A DNA stretch of 64,000 nt, from contig CALSQY010000001.1 of NCBI GenBank assembly GCA_943788615.1, positions 124,001 to 188,000 of the forward strand, given 5' to 3'. Positions 45,065 to 53,929 of this stretch are shown in pieces (position 1 is the first letter of the stretch; each line of letters begins with the position of its first letter). The notes under the pieces are model-generated. The model saw only the letters and a list, made by a program, of their open reading frames with translations. It was not told the DNA's origin and ran no database searches. This stretch comes from UBA4465 sp002292365 (GTDB taxonomy: Bacteria > Bacteroidota > Bacteroidia > Cytophagales > Cyclobacteriaceae). Made by a program: the position numbers and the translations under genes.

Positions 45065-46585
45065 TTAATAAAGGAGCTCCCCAGTCATCTCTTTGGGAAT
45101 TTCAAGTCCCATTAATTTTAAAATAGTTGGGGCTAAATCTCCAAGTTTTCCATGTTTTACAGGGGATGAGAAATCAGGATCCACGACGATAAAAGGCACC
45201 AAGTTGGTGGTGTGTGCCGTATGAGGGCTACCGTCGTCATTGACCATATAATCTGAATTACCATGATCTGCGATGATCAGCGTGGTATACCCCTTTTTTA
45301 GGGCCGTAGCAACTACTTGTTCGACGCAATGATCTACCGTTTCGCAAGCTTTAATGGCAGCCTGAAACACGCCTGTGTGACCAACCATATCCGGATTAGC
45401 AAAATTCAAACAAACAAAATCAGCCCATTGCTGCTCCAGTTCTGGAATAATAGCCTTTTCTATATCCCCAGCGCTCATCTCGGGTTGTAAATCATAAGTA
45501 GCCACCCTAGGAGAGGGGCAGAGCAGTCTTTTTTCACCTTTGAAGGCGTCTTCTCTACCTCCTGAAAAGAAAAAAGTAACATGGGGGTACTTTTCTGTCT
45601 CAGCAATTCTAATTTGATGCTTTCCCGCCTTTTCCAGGACTTCTCCCAGAGTATTGGATAAATTATCTTTTCTAAAGATGACTTTAACGTTTTGATAGGA
45701 GTCATCATAGCTGGTCATGGTGAGATAGTGCAAAGGCAGTTTATACATATCTTCATTAGGGAAATCACGTTGAGTGAGCACTTCAGTGATCTCTCTACCT
45801 CTATCAGTCCGAAAATTGAAACATATCACGACATCGCCTTCTTTAATTTTTGCCCTGGGCTGCCCAGAGGCATCTGTCGCAATGATAGGATGCATGAATT
45901 CATCTGTAACGTCTTTAGCATAAGCGGCTTCAATAGCTGCGGTGACATCTGTTGTTTTTGTACCTATGCCCTTAACTAAGGTATCGTAGGCAACCTTAAT
46001 GCGTTCCCATCTTTTATCTCTATCCATTGCATAATACCTACCTACTATAGAGGCGACGGACCCTACATAATTTTTTAAGTGCGCTGATAGGTCATTGATA
46101 AATCCTAAACCACTTTTCGGATCGCAATCTCGACCATCGGTAAATGCATGAACAAATACCTTTGAACATTTATGTTTATGGGCAGCCTGAATTAATACTT
46201 TGAGGTGATCTAAATGAGCATGAACACCCCCGTCCGAAACTAGGCCTATAAAATGGATAGCACGTTGGTTTTCTTTGGCATAATCAAAGGCCTCAACCAA
46301 GGTTTTTTCTTCACCAAGGCTACCCTCTTCTGCAGCAATATTGATTTTTACAAGATCTTGATAAACGACTCTGCCAGCGCCCAAGTTCATGTGGCCTACT
46401 TCGGAATTGCCCATTTGTCCTTTGGGAAGTCCAACAGCAATGCCTGAAGCTTCGAGGGTGCTGTGCGAATACTTCTTATACAGGCTATCGATAAAGGGGG
46501 TATCGGCGGCATCGATGGCAGAAACTTCTTTATCTGTGGCTATGCCCCAGCCATCCAAAATCATTAAGATCACACGTTTATCCAT
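45065..46585 (-). CDS. gpmI: 2,3-bisphosphoglycerate-independent phosphoglycerate mutase
   Basis: 506 residues. It interconverts 3- and 2-phosphoglycerate in glycolysis, using two Mn ions. Seen: VILMILDGWGIATDKEVSAI, the phosphorylated Ser in PKGQMGNSEVGHMNLGAGRV, HAFTDGRDCDPKSGLGFI, VICFNFRTDRGREITEV, NFANPDMVGHTGVFQAAIKA, LIIADHGNSDYMV and SPHTAHTTNLVPFIVV. Full length. Divergent from DUF4783, with about 90 bases between the two starts. Confidence 0.97.
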   Translation of the reverse strand: MDKRVILMILDGWGIATDKEVSAIDAADTPFIDSLYKKYSHSTLEASGIAVGLPKGQMGNSEVGHMNLGAGRVVYQDLVKINIAAEEGSLGEEKTLVEAFDYAKENQRAIHFIGLVSDGGVHAHLDHLKVLIQAAHKHKCSKVFVHAFTDGRDCDPKSGLGFINDLSAHLKNYVGSVASIVGRYYAMDRDKRWERIKVAYDTLVKGIGTKTTDVTAAIEAAYAKDVTDEFMHPIIATDASGQPRAKIKEGDVVICFNFRTDRGREITEVLTQRDFPNEDMYKLPLHYLTMTSYDDSYQNVKVIFRKDNLSNTLGEVLEKAGKHQIRIAETEKYPHVTFFFSGGREDAFKGEKRLLCPSPRVATYDLQPEMSAGDIEKAIIPELEQQWADFVCLNFANPDMVGHTGVFQAAIKACETVDHCVEQVVATALKKGYTTLIIADHGNSDYMVNDDGSPHTAHTTNLVPFIVVDPDFSSPVKHGKLGDLAPTILKLMGLEIPKEMTGELLY

Positions 46586-46607
46586 AGGGCAAATATAAAG
46601 GAACTGC

Positions 46608-46639
46608 TTGCTCCTCTAAGTAATTTTTTTGTAATTTAC
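46608..46639 (+). promoter_or_regulatory. Candidate promoter of the DUF4783-nadC operon
   Basis: TTG at 46608-46610, then 21 bases, then TAATTTAC at 46632-46639, as seen before alkB at 36592. It lies in the gap between the gpmI start and DUF4783 and reads toward DUF4783, with its ATG 39 bases downstream. Confidence 0.45.
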
Positions 46640-46677
46640 GCTTACGTTTAAGCAATTTTAATTTCCTTTTGATCAAA

Positions 46678-47073
46678 ATGAGAAATGTGTTGATTGGTTA
46701 TGTACTAAATTTTATTTTTTTTAACCAAAGTTTAGGCCAGGATCAAATGTTAGAAGATATAGGGATTGCCCTAAGTACCAATATTTCTAAAGAAGTTGTA
46801 AGCCGCTTGCATATGCCTTTTAAATTGCAATTAGTAGGAGAGTCTCTTATCCTGACCGACAAAGCAGCGGCTGAAAAAGCATTAAAAACTTTTTTTAATA
46901 ACCATAAGGCATTATCTTTTGAATATACCACTCCCGCTAATGTGACCAATGGCCTGCTCTATAGAATGGGTGTTTATAAGGCGAAAACAGGAGAACAATA
47001 CCGAGTTTATTTGTTATTTAAAGAAAAAGACGGCAAATATTATTTATCTACCTTATCCTTCTCAAGGGATTAA
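46678..47073 (+). CDS. DUF4783 exported protein
   Basis: 131 residues from the ATG at 46678 (MRNVLIGYVLNFIFFNQSLG), with a signal peptide. It is a cone-like NTF2-type fold by pattern: IGIALSTNISKEVVSRLHMP, AAAEKALKTFFNNHKALSFE, GLLYRMGVYKAKTGEQYRVY and LLFKEKDGKYYLSTLSFSRD. DUF4783 proteins of Bacteroidota are regularly found beside nadC. A TTG at 46669 would add three residues. Role unknown. Confidence 0.85.
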   Translation: MRNVLIGYVLNFIFFNQSLGQDQMLEDIGIALSTNISKEVVSRLHMPFKLQLVGESLILTDKAAAEKALKTFFNNHKALSFEYTTPANVTNGLLYRMGVYKAKTGEQYRVYLLFKEKDGKYYLSTLSFSRD

Positions 47074-47095
47074 CAAGAAAGACTAATTTTAATTT

Positions 47096-47953
47096 ATGTA
47101 TCCAGCCTACTTAACAGAAGAGAAGTTGCACGAGTTCATCCGGAACGCTATGAAGGAAGATCATGGAGATGGAGATCATACTTCTTTGGGATGTATTCCT
47201 GAAGGAACACAAGCTCAGGGGCATTTATTATTTAAACAAGAAGGAATTGTTGCAGGGATGGAAATGGCGCAAATCATTTTTGATGTATTTTCCAAAGATC
47301 TACTATTTGAGTCATACAAAAAAGATGGGGACACTATTCATGAAGGAGAGGTGGGTTTTAAGGTATCTGGAAATGCCCTCCAATTGCTTAGCGCAGAGCG
47401 ATTGGTTTTAAACTGTATGCAGCGCATGAGCGGGATCGCAACGTATACTCATTATTTAAAATCATTGATTAGGAATTCCCCTGCTCAATTACTAGACACC
47501 AGAAAAACGACTCCTAATTTTAGAATCGCTGAAAAATGGGCAGTAGAAATTGGAGGAGGTACTAATCATCGTTTTGGCCTTTACGATATGGTCATTTTGA
47601 AAGACAATCACATAGATTTTGCTGGAGGTGTTACTAAGGCCTTGAGATCTACAAAGTCTTATTTAGAAAAATCCAAAAAAAAATTAAAAATAGAAATTGA
47701 AGTGCGTAGTTTGCAAGAACTTAAGGAGGTTATAAAAGAAGGAGGTGTCGAACGTATTATGCTCGACAACATGATTCCGTCTCAGATAAGACAAGGTATT
47801 GCCATGATTGATGGGAAATATGAGACAGAGGCGTCAGGAGGAATCACCGAAATGACTATCTCGGAAATTGCTGATACAGGTGTCGACTATATTTCCGTTG
47901 GTGCATTGACCCATTCTTATAAAAGTTTAGATATGAGTTTAAAAGCAATTTAA
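47096..47953 (+). CDS. nadC: Nicotinate-nucleotide pyrophosphorylase (carboxylating)
   Basis: 285 residues. It makes nicotinate mononucleotide from quinolinate and PRPP in NAD synthesis. Seen: EDHGDGDHTSLGCIPEGTQA, LNCMQRMSGIATYTHYL, LLDTRKTTPNFRIAEKWAVE, GGGTNHRFGLYDMVILKDNH, IEIEVRSLQELKEV, RIMLDNM and EASGGITEMT. Full length. Follows DUF4783 by 22 bases; 4 bases before a YcxB-like gene. Confidence 0.97.
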   Translation: MYPAYLTEEKLHEFIRNAMKEDHGDGDHTSLGCIPEGTQAQGHLLFKQEGIVAGMEMAQIIFDVFSKDLLFESYKKDGDTIHEGEVGFKVSGNALQLLSAERLVLNCMQRMSGIATYTHYLKSLIRNSPAQLLDTRKTTPNFRIAEKWAVEIGGGTNHRFGLYDMVILKDNHIDFAGGVTKALRSTKSYLEKSKKKLKIEIEVRSLQELKEVIKEGGVERIMLDNMIPSQIRQGIAMIDGKYETEASGGITEMTISEIADTGVDYISVGALTHSYKSLDMSLKAI

Positions 47954-47957
47954 AATA

Positions 47958-48431
47958 ATGATCGTAAGAACTAAAAAATATCAATTGGCTACCGGGAAGT
48001 ATATTGGCTTGGCCTTAGTAGGGGTCCTAAAACAGCAGTGGTGGGTTTTTCTGATATATTTTTCCCTCTGCTCGGGCTTTTTTATTATTCCTAATGCGTG
48101 GTGGATCATTGGTGCTTCAATTGCCTTGATTTTGTACCTTCTCTTTTGGTTGGTACAATTCGCAGGCGTGACACAACTAGAACAAAGCAAGTTTTTATTT
48201 AATAAATTGAACTATGAGCTTTCCAGTCAACAGATTTTAGTTAAGCTGAATTCGAAACAGGGGATGCCGATGAAATGGGATCAAATAAAAAGGGCAAGTG
48301 CCAAAAAAGAAGCCTTTCTGCTTTTTGTGAGTAAAGCCCAACTGATCTATCTGCCTCATCGCATTTTTAATAGCGATAATGAAATCAAGTTCTTCGAAAC
48401 CATATTGAAGCGAAAGGGCTATATAAAATAA
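47958..48431 (+). CDS. YcxB-like membrane protein
   Basis: 157 residues. Two hydrophobic helices (WWVFLIYFSLCSGFFIIPNA and WWIIGASIALILYLLFWLVQ) are followed by a cytoplasmic YcxB-like beta region: YELSSQQILVKLNSKQGMPM, KWDQIKRASAKKEAFLLFVS and AQLIYLPHRIFNSDNEIKFF. The family has no known biochemical role. It overlaps the start of recX and stands in the nadC operon. Confidence 0.75.
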   Translation: MIVRTKKYQLATGKYIGLALVGVLKQQWWVFLIYFSLCSGFFIIPNAWWIIGASIALILYLLFWLVQFAGVTQLEQSKFLFNKLNYELSSQQILVKLNSKQGMPMKWDQIKRASAKKEAFLLFVSKAQLIYLPHRIFNSDNEIKFFETILKRKGYIK

Positions 48432-48916
48432 TGAAATCCGAAGGTTCGGAACAACTCGAGCAAGCAAAAAATAAAGCGGCTAGATATTGTGTAGGTGCAG
48501 AGAGGTCACCTCATCAAGTACTGACCAAATTACAGCTATATGGCCTTGAGTTGGAAGACGCCCTCGTAGCGTTAGAATCCTTGAAAAAAGCTAATTTCAC
48601 CAATGAAAAACGATTTGTATGGGCCTTTGTAAACGATAAATTCATTTTCAATAAATGGGGCAAAATTAAAATCGCAATAGAATTGAGGAAACATAAAATC
48701 AATTCATCCCTTATTGAAGAAGGACTGTCCACACTTGACCCATATAATTATGAATTAAAGATTGAGGAGTTAATAGATCAAAAATGGGGTCAGCTGCAGA
48801 CGGAGGAAAAATTTTTGATCAAAAAAAAGAAAACCTGTCAATTTTTGTTCAGTAAGGGTTTCGAATCTCACTTGGTACTTGCAAGATTTGATCAGAAATT
48901 CAAGTATTCCCCTTGA
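48431..48916 (+). CDS. recX: Regulatory protein RecX
   Basis: 161 residues. RecX modulates RecA filaments. Three-helix repeats are visible: AARYCVGAERSPHQVLTKLQ, ALVALESLKKANFTNEKRFV, WAFVNDKFIFNKWGKIKIAI and ELRKHKINSSLIEEGLSTLD, then TCQFLFSKGFESHLV. Full length for the family. recA is not nearby. It is the last gene of the nadC run and is convergent with the GH13 gene. Confidence 0.9.
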   Translation: MKSEGSEQLEQAKNKAARYCVGAERSPHQVLTKLQLYGLELEDALVALESLKKANFTNEKRFVWAFVNDKFIFNKWGKIKIAIELRKHKINSSLIEEGLSTLDPYNYELKIEELIDQKWGQLQTEEKFLIKKKKTCQFLFSKGFESHLVLARFDQKFKYSP

Positions 48917-48941
48917 AATATGAGCCCTAAGTTTAGTGAGT

Positions 48942-50615
48942 TTAAGAGGTCCTATATATCATAGACTCCCAAGGTCTTAGGGTGAGTTGCTCTATGTGCC
49001 CTTCCGGTGAATCTTGATAATTTGAAATTTCTATTTTGAGTTCAACAAAGTTATCCAGACAAAAGATGGTTTCATCATCTGAGAGATTGTGAATGATCAA
49101 TAAGTTTTCATCTCCTTTCCGCCAATAGGCAAAAAGAGTATCATGATCCTCTTGAATGACTTCAAAGGTTCCGTAAACCAACGTGAGGTGATCTTTACGA
49201 TATTGGATCAATTTACGATAATAATTGAGAATAGAATTTGGGTCTTTCTCCTGAAGGGCAACATTTATATTCTTATATTTCTGGTTAGAAGCAAGCCAGG
49301 GTTTTACAGTGCTAAAACCCCCATTGGGAGTCGCGTCCCATTGCATAGGTGTACGTGCATTGTCTCTCCCTTTTTCATTGGAAATGGAGATAAATGCATC
49401 AAGGTCTTTACCTTTGTTTTTCCAATCTTGATAGGTGTTTTGTATTTCAACATCATCAAATTGTTCTATGCGATCGACTTGATTATTGACCATGCCCAAT
49501 TCATCTCCCTGATATACATAAGGAGTTCCCCTCATAGTCATCAGTAAAGTAGCCAATAACTTGGCTGAGGGGTCTCGGTGAAGTCCATCATTACCAAAGC
49601 GTGAGACCATTCTGGCAAAATCATGGTTACCCAAGAAGATGCTGCCCCAACCTTTACCAGCCAGAGCTCGATCCCAAGCTATGAAAATATCTTTAACCTG
49701 TTTTTTATTAAAAGAAACGGGATCAAATCGTCCATTTTCTCCATGATCAATGAACATGTGATCAAAATGGAATATCATATTTAATTCTGCCCGATCCTCA
49801 CCCACAAATTCCGCTGCATTATCTAGAGAGATACCTGGACCTTCACCTACAGTCATGATATCATATTTTGAAAGAACTTGGACATTCATTTCATGTAAAA
49901 ATTCATGTAAACGCGGTCCATTGGCATAAACCTTAGCAACTGTTTCGCTAAAGGATTCATAAGGGGAATCATTAAAATGGCGTTTGGAGATAATGGAAAT
50001 GACGTCCATTCTAAAACCATCAATCCCTTTATCTAACCAGTATTTCATGACCCCATGAACACCTGTTCTCACTTCTGGATTTTCCCAATTGAGGTCTGGT
50101 TGTTCCTTAACAAAAGAGTGTAAATAATATTGCCCTGTTTGGGGATCTAGTTCCCAAGTTGATCCGCTGAAGAAGGCCGTCCAGTTATTGGGTACACCCC
50201 CATTTATGGGGTCTTTCCAAATATAATAATCTCGCTTTGGACTATCTATTGAGCTTTTTGACTCTAAGAACCATTCATGTTGATCAGACGTATGATTGGC
50301 AACTAAATCCATAATAATTCTCATCCCTCTGGCATGAATGCCTTCAAGTAACAGATCAAAATCGGCCATACTGCCAAATTCCGACATAATGGCGCGATAG
50401 TCACTGATATCATAACCATTATCTTTGTTGGGAGACCCGTAAACAGGACAAAGCCAAATGATATTTACCCCGAGACTTTTGATATAATCAAGTTTCTCCA
50501 AAATCCCATTGATGTCTCCGATTCCATCCTCGTTTGAATCTTTGAAGCTTCTTGGATAAATTTGGTATACTATACCTTCTTTCCACCAGTTTTTTGATCT
50601 TTGGATTACTGTCAT
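48942..50615 (-). CDS. GH13 alpha-glucosidase (oligo-1,6-glucosidase type)
   Basis: 557 residues, no signal peptide, so cytoplasmic. Starts WWKEGIVYQIYPRSFKDSNE with DGIGDINGI. Conserved GH13 regions: MDLVANHTSD, the nucleophile Asp in GFRMDVIS, the acid Glu in MTVGEGPG and the transition-state Asp in FLGNHDFARMVSRFG. QGDELGMVN, between regions, is typical for glucosidases of subfamilies acting on isomaltose, trehalose-like or sucrose-like sugars; the substrate is not certain. It lies 2 bases downstream of a sugar-symporter-type gene, so the pair formerly imported and split an oligosaccharide. Its partner is damaged. Confidence 0.92.
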   Translation of the reverse strand: MTVIQRSKNWWKEGIVYQIYPRSFKDSNEDGIGDINGILEKLDYIKSLGVNIIWLCPVYGSPNKDNGYDISDYRAIMSEFGSMADFDLLLEGIHARGMRIIMDLVANHTSDQHEWFLESKSSIDSPKRDYYIWKDPINGGVPNNWTAFFSGSTWELDPQTGQYYLHSFVKEQPDLNWENPEVRTGVHGVMKYWLDKGIDGFRMDVISIISKRHFNDSPYESFSETVAKVYANGPRLHEFLHEMNVQVLSKYDIMTVGEGPGISLDNAAEFVGEDRAELNMIFHFDHMFIDHGENGRFDPVSFNKKQVKDIFIAWDRALAGKGWGSIFLGNHDFARMVSRFGNDGLHRDPSAKLLATLLMTMRGTPYVYQGDELGMVNNQVDRIEQFDDVEIQNTYQDWKNKGKDLDAFISISNEKGRDNARTPMQWDATPNGGFSTVKPWLASNQKYKNINVALQEKDPNSILNYYRKLIQYRKDHLTLVYGTFEVIQEDHDTLFAYWRKGDENLLIIHNLSDDETIFCLDNFVELKIEISNYQDSPEGHIEQLTLRPWESMIYRTS

Positions 50616-50617
50616 TC

Positions 50618-51715
50618 CTAAATAAAATAGCCTAAAATGAGTGGCATGAATAATAAAATTGCAAGATTACGATAATTTTTGTACCAAAAAAGAGTATTTA
50701 ATTCTTGGGTTTCTGAATCAAAAATTGCTTTAGTCCAAGTCCTCTTTTCTATCTTTTCTTGACTTGGAGGTGCTGAAAGCAAACTGAAACAAATATGAAT
50801 TACTAAGCATGCCAACAAAAGCAAGGGTGCTGTGTGCAGAGAATGGATGTCATTAATTACCGGAAACCAATGATTAACTTTGGAAAGAATTAAAATCATA
50901 GAGAGGATCAGTCCTCCTAATAAAGATGCAAATGCTCTGTTTGCATTACCCTTTTTCCAAAAAAGGCTCAGTAGATATACCGATACGACAGGGTGGACAA
51001 TGAAGCCCAAAATCAATTGTAGATATTCCCATAAGAAAGAAAATTTTTCTCTTTGAGATGCCCAAGCTGCCGCAAGCATTACCAAGATAACTGTAGCTAT
51101 TTGACCAAATGTCACTAAATTTTTACTTGAGAGGTTGGGCTTCAATTTTAAAATGAAATCCATTGTGATCAATGTAGAAGCTGGATTTAAGGTAGCAGAA
51201 ATACTGGAAGACATAGCGGCTATGGCCAATAGGGTAATGATGATTGCTGAATCTAATTCAGGAAAAATAATTTTTAAGATAAAATTACCAGCATAGAGTC
51301 CAGCAGCGGTATCAATAATCACATTTCCTACTATTGTGATGATAGAAAAGAAATAACGGGTGCGACCATCGTATCTTCTTTCAAGAAACTCAGGCATTGT
51401 GTATACTTTGGAATTCAAATAAAAAGGTATGAAAAAAACGGCAAAAATCACCAAGACCACAGCAACCATCCATTCATAATTGTAAACGACAATATTTGCT
51501 TTAAAGGCGTCCGATGTAAGGCCAATTAGCGTACTGCTTCCTATATTTACTGTAAAGAGTGAAATGCCAACAATGGGCCCTGTTAGATTATGCCCAGCTA
51601 GAAAATAATCTTCTGAAGATTGCTGCTTTCCTTTTAAAAAACCATACCCTATAATACCCACCAAGTAGCAGATAATGATAATACCATCTATGACGTTTAG
51701 AGTTACTTGTTCCAC
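50618..51715 (-). pseudogene. Sodium/solute symporter (SSS family) with large in-frame deletion
   Basis: 365 residues where SGLT-type members have about 530. The N part is standard (IIICYLVGIIGYGFLKGKQQ, SSEDYFLAGHNLTGPIVGIS, YEWMVAVVLVIFAVFFIPFY, KVYTMPEFLERRYDGRTRYF). After DTAAGLYAGNFILKIIFPEL it jumps within IIITLLAIAAMSSSISATLN to the segment that normally follows some 170 residues later (AMSSSISATLNPASTLITMD). Helices that line the LeuT-fold transport path are therefore missing. The frame is intact, so a protein may be made, but it is unlikely to transport. The gene runs into the GH13 glucosidase, for which it was probably the importer. Confidence 0.75.
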
Positions 51716-51929
51716 AAGGTTCGTTAGATTATAATGTGTATTTTAATTATAAAAATTTATAATTCCGATAATAAAGAGAGGTTATTGATGGATAGTAAAA
51801 TTACAATCGTTTGCGGAGTGAAAAGATTTCATCCAAACTGTATTAGATACAATTCTCTCGATGTCATGAGACAGTCCTATACGCGTTTAATATAGATGTT
51901 GAGAGAGCAATAGAACCTGAATATACATA

Positions 51930-52229
51930 TTTGAGCACACGGAAGATCTTACACTTGTTAATTCGGTAGGTAAAGAACTCTACATGGGGACTCCTTGGGA
52001 TTTTTTGAGTCCATAATCTTGGCCCTCTAATCAAGCGGTTCCAGAACGGGCACAGCGCAATAGGGCCTTACTTCGACAAATCATGCAAAAACATGGATTC
52101 ATCCCTTATGAGGCCGAATGGTGGCCTTTTACCTTAACACATGAGCCCTTCCCAAATACCTATTTTATTTCCCCGTTCAATAAATTCTCCTCTATGCACT
52201 CAAAAATTCATCTGCTTTTCAAATCATGA
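51930..52229 (+). pseudogene. Remnant of a VanX/DdpX-type D-Ala-D-Ala dipeptidase
   Basis: The frame reads FEHTEDLTLVNSVGKELYMG, TPWDFLSP, a stop at 52013-52015, then SWPSNQAVPERAQRNRALLR, QIMQKHGFIPYEAEWWPFTL and THEPFPNTYFISPFNKFSSM to a TGA at 52227. This is the C-terminal half of peptidase family M15D: DLTLV carries the zinc Asp and MGTPFDFF is matched by MGTPWDFL. The catalytic EWWHF motif is EWWPF, so the zinc His is lost, and the N-terminal half is absent. It overlaps the next gene by 4 bases. Confidence 0.7.
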
Positions 52230-52390
52230 AAGATCAAACTACCTCAGCTAAAAAGGAATGTTCTAGTTGCGCCATGGAAATTTCACACGGTACCAAGACT
52301 TGTCCCATATGTCAATATGAGTTTCCAGAAGGTCACTCGCCCATCATTATTATTACTGCGATTTTCCTTTTGTTTGTTTTTTTATATTAG
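52226..52390 (+). CDS. Tiny zinc-ribbon membrane protein
   Basis: 54 residues from the ATG at 52226, overlapping the dipeptidase remnant by ATGA. MKDQTTSAKKECSSCAMEIS carries the first CxxC and HGTKTCPICQYEF the second, a zinc-ribbon layout. A helix IIIITAIFLLFVFLY closes the protein at the membrane. It is too short for most gene callers. No family named by me. The intact frame, two clean CxxC pairs and a membrane end argue for a real protein, though its host remnant is dead. Confidence 0.55.
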   Translation: MKDQTTSAKKECSSCAMEISHGTKTCPICQYEFPEGHSPIIIITAIFLLFVFLY

Positions 52391-52641
52391 GGAGCATTTC
52401 AAACGTAGCCAATCCCTTCCGCTAATAAAATTATTTCGCATGAGCGCTGCATTTATCCATAAAGCGAAGGCTAATAAAGACTTCCCTCTCAGTCATAATC
52501 ATCAAGATTTTCAGAAAGGGAACCATACATGCCCACTAAAACCCTTTAAAGGAGTCACTTCGTTTCTAATCATCTTTCTGTTTTGACCTGCCTGGTTTTT
52601 TTCTTAGCTTTATTACCGCTTATCAAACGCACTCTTAAATT

Positions 52642-53922
52642 ATGCGCTCTCGAAGAAATTTTATAAAAAAAAGTCTCCTCGGCGGACTTTCTGCTCCCCT
52701 ACTGCAATACGAAACCCATTCCACCTCGTCAGATCTACAGTCACTTTCACAAAAACCCTCCTCAAATACAGACTATTGGGCTGCAGTACGCAAACATTTT
52801 ATCCTTAAAGAGGATCAGGTATATTTCAATAATGGGACCATTGGCCCTACGCCTGCTTATGTGATCAATAAGATGACCGATCATTTAATGCATTATAATA
52901 CACATGCTGCTGAAACCGATTATAAAAAAGGTTCGGGTCCAGAATTACTCACAGGCTATTTTCCCTATCAAGCACTCCGCGAAAAAATTGGTGAGATCAT
53001 TCATGCAGATTACAAAAGCATTGCTTTGATACAAAATGCCACCTTTGGAATGAATTATGTCGCCAACGGTCTAAAATTAAAGACTGGGGATGAAATCATC
53101 AATACAAACCAAGAACACGGCGGTGGATACGGAGCATGGAAATCGTTAGCTAAAAGACATGGCCTAATTTATAAGCAAGCAACCATGCCGCTCCCAGCCA
53201 ATGATCCAAAAGAAATTTTTAATGCTGTGTTTAAATTAGTTAATCGAAAAACTAAAGTCATCGCCATTCCTCATATAGTCTCCGTTTACGGAACCATAAT
53301 GCCCGTTAAAGAGATTTGTGCCGAAGCGCATAAACTTGGCATATTTACTGTTTTAGATGGCGCGCAGTGTGTGGGACAAATAAAGGTAAATGTACAAGAC
53401 ATTGGCTGTGATGCCTATTACTCCAGTCTACACAAATGGCTCCTGGCTCCTCCAGGTAATGGTATCTTGTACATCAATCCCAATCGGATAGCAGACGTCT
53501 GGACAACCATTGCCAGCTATAACTGGGAGAATCAAGAAGATCACGGTTTCAGACTCATGCAGAACGGTACGGGTAACCCTGCCTTGATGGCTGGATTCGA
53601 CGCCGCGATAGATTTTTTTAATGCCATTGGTGAAGACCGATGGATCAGCAGGATCAAGGCCTTAGGTGATTATCTGCGTGCGCAGTTACAAACCCTCGAT
53701 AAAATCACCATCCACTCTTCTGTTAATCCAACCATGTGTGCAGGGCTAACCACCTATGCTTTTGCGAATTGGACGGGGCCTGAATTACAAAAAGCCATGT
53801 GGGACCAAGAACGCCTACAGCCCCGGTCTGTCGGTACTGAATTGTTACGGCATTCCGTTCATATCTATAACAATGAAAGCGAAATTGATCGTGCCATTGA
53901 TGTCATGAAAGGCCTCAGTTAA
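52642..53922 (+). CDS. Class V aminotransferase-like PLP protein, Tat-exported
   Basis: 426 residues. The N-terminus MRSRRNFIKKSLLGGLSAPL is a twin-arginine-like export signal (RR-NF-K). The PLP domain of the NifS/isopenicillin-epimerase type follows: FNNGTIGPTPAYVINKM, ALIQNATFGMNYVANGLKL, NQEHGGGYGAWKSLAKRHGL, VLDGAQCVGQI with the Asp, and the Schiff-base lysine in AYYSSLHKWLLAPPGNGILY. The cysteine of cysteine desulfurases is not obvious. Substrate unknown. The codon choice is C-rich compared with plus-strand genes left of 51 kb. Confidence 0.88.
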   Translation: MRSRRNFIKKSLLGGLSAPLLQYETHSTSSDLQSLSQKPSSNTDYWAAVRKHFILKEDQVYFNNGTIGPTPAYVINKMTDHLMHYNTHAAETDYKKGSGPELLTGYFPYQALREKIGEIIHADYKSIALIQNATFGMNYVANGLKLKTGDEIINTNQEHGGGYGAWKSLAKRHGLIYKQATMPLPANDPKEIFNAVFKLVNRKTKVIAIPHIVSVYGTIMPVKEICAEAHKLGIFTVLDGAQCVGQIKVNVQDIGCDAYYSSLHKWLLAPPGNGILYINPNRIADVWTTIASYNWENQEDHGFRLMQNGTGNPALMAGFDAAIDFFNAIGEDRWISRIKALGDYLRAQLQTLDKITIHSSVNPTMCAGLTTYAFANWTGPELQKAMWDQERLQPRSVGTELLRHSVHIYNNESEIDRAIDVMKGLS

Positions 53923-53929
53923 TTTACAA

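Noticed and set aside
51724..51751. Possible dif site (TTAGATTATAA, TGTGTA, TTTTAATTATA) near the skew switch
   Set aside because: About 15 of 28 positions match the E. coli dif sequence, and the central hexamer is close, but in an AT-rich gap this is not above what chance could give. Not called.
52317..52586. 89-codon plus-strand frame
   Set aside because: It overlaps the zinc-ribbon gene in another frame. Its later part (from 52440) has a weak CPL motif and hydrophobic end but no recognisable family.
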